Assembly (NCBI RefSeq): GCF_009649785.1
Contig: NZ_WJOK01000015.1
Location: 62,001-126,000, forward strand
DNA length: 64,000 nucleotides
Source of the DNA: Agrobacterium tumefaciens
Lineage (GTDB): Bacteria > Pseudomonadota > Alphaproteobacteria > Rhizobiales > Rhizobiaceae
Direction of reading: 5' to 3'
Made by a program: the position numbers and the translations under genes. Below, piece after piece: positions 63,463 to 64,000 of the stretch. Position 1 is the stretch's first letter; each line of letters starts with the position of its first letter. The notes beneath the pieces were generated by a model that worked only from the letters and a program-made list of their open reading frames with translations, did not search any database and was not told the origin of the DNA.

Positions 63463-63805
63463 TTTTACCAAGTATGTTTTATACGGTATTCATGTGGACG
63501 CGGTTTTAGATTAGAGGGTCGGTATGTGCCGTACCGCTCACCAGCATTGTCGCGGAAGATTTTCGCTGCCGAGTTCGTTCCAGGGGTCTGCGCCTGGTAA
63601 AGCAGCCTCGACTGACCCTCTGCCACAGCGATGGCGCGAGGCAGGCCATCAAGCATTTTGCTGGGGTGACTGATCACGGCGATACGCCAATCCTGTAGTT
63701 TTGTCGGGCAGACTGCGGAACGGATGGTCTGTAGCGAGGTTATTCTCTGACAGAAACAAGCAGGGTCGGCCATCTGGGCTCGAGCTGCTCACCAAGGAGA
63801 TCAAC
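63463..63805. other. Intergenic region with one unsupported leftward frame
   Basis: About 340 bases between the regulator and the host-attachment gene. A leftward frame at 63465-63773 (102 residues) has no family resemblance. AAGGAGA at 63794-63800 is the ribosome site of the next gene. Confidence 0.35.
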
Positions 63806-64000
63806 ATGAAGCTTCCGCAGAACACGGTCGTTGCCGTTGCCGATGGCGAAAAGCTTAGCCTTTTTCGGAACGACGGAGATGCGGCGACTGTCAATCTGAC
63901 AGCGTTGCCAGATCCGGCGATCGACAGCTCGAAGATCTCTTCCGGCGCCCGACATTCCAGTAGCTCGGCTAATCCCGACGATAGTCAGCAAGACGAAGAC
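63806..64000 (+). CDS. Host-attachment protein (AtsA-like), C-terminus beyond the right edge
   Basis: The first 65 codons of a gene start at ATG 63806 with AAGGAGA five bases upstream. The protein begins MKLPQNTVVAVADGEKLSLFRN and continues DGDAATVNLTALPDPAID, then GARHSSSSANPDDSQQDED. This matches the N-terminus of the family annotated as protein required for attachment to host cells, common in Rhizobiaceae. The function was inferred for one Agrobacterium member; the biochemical activity is unclear. The frame is open at the right edge. Confidence 0.88.
   Translation, partial: MKLPQNTVVAVADGEKLSLFRNDGDAATVNLTALPDPAIDSSKISSGARHSSSSANPDDSQQDED

Noticed and set aside
63465-63773. Leftward 102-codon frame between the regulator and the host-attachment gene
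   Set aside because: No recognisable domain, no clear ribosome site and unusual composition; could be a real small gene but not supportable.

Overview
The window reads as accessory DNA of a Rhizobiaceae bacterium (Agrobacterium, Rhizobium or Sinorhizobium type). It is G+C rich, carries UgpC/MalK-type and peptide-type ABC transporters serving sugar-acid catabolism, a NolR-like ArsR regulator, an HWE-type histidine kinase, a host-attachment protein and a plasmid-type VirB secretion locus, and has toxin-antitoxin pairs, insertion-sequence remnants and broken genes. This fits a large plasmid or secondary replicon better than a core chromosome. It is inferred from gene content alone; no replication or partition genes are present.

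Left part (1-9.9 kb): a leftward eight-gene operon encodes a DapA-like aldolase/dehydratase, an enolase-superfamily acid-sugar dehydratase, a complete CUT1 sugar ABC transporter (binding protein, two permeases, ATPase), an NAD-dependent epimerase/dehydrogenase and an IclR regulator that runs off the left edge. Divergent to it are 2-dehydro-3-deoxygalactonokinase (dgoK) and an SGNH hydrolase. The parts describe uptake and breakdown of a galactose-family sugar acid or its precursor. From 9.9 to 14 kb come an IS630 remnant, a DUF4112 membrane protein, an AI-2E-type transporter with a long C-terminal extension and a frameshifted inositol-phosphatase-like pseudogene.

Iron block (14-23 kb): one leftward cluster holds FecI-type sigma factor, FecR-type anti-sigma, TonB-dependent transducer-receptor, Tat-exported binding protein, siderophore-interacting reductase, two FecCD permeases and a FecE-type ATPase. 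It is a full route from siderophore sensing to uptake and iron release, with translational coupling along its downstream half. Next (23.5-26 kb) comes a decayed stretch: SDR and DoxX genes fused head to head by a deletion, a TacA/TacT-type toxin-antitoxin pair with a perfect 16-bp inverted-repeat operator, and an internally deleted IS6-family copy.

Second sugar-acid block (26.2-37.1 kb): mutarotase-like protein, DgoD-like dehydratase, a peptide-type ABC transporter (fused double ATPase, two permeases, Tat-exported binding protein), then a divergent FadR/GntR regulator, SMP-30 lactonase and a DapA-like aldolase. After it come a VapC/FitB toxin pair, a J-domain protein, a divergent HWE kinase / hybrid kinase pair, a small two-gene unit whose NUDIX-like protein lacks all three catalytic glutamates, an unrecognised 240-residue protein, NADP-type glutamate dehydrogenase, an EamA transporter, two divergent Rnk/GreA-like proteins, and AraC and NolR-like regulators.

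Right part (52.8-63.5 kb): a complete leftward virB1-virB11 set with a VirB7-like lipoprotein, an EexN entry-exclusion lipoprotein between virB5 and virB6, and a TrbM-like first gene. A small winged-helix regulator is divergent to it across a 22-bp palindrome. The layout recalls the RctA-repressed conjugation systems of rhizobial plasmids. Relaxase and coupling-protein genes are not in the window. VirB1 has lost most of its lysozyme-like active-site motifs and VirB11 has an altered P-loop glycine, so this machine may be specialised or partly decayed. The window ends inside a host-attachment protein gene.
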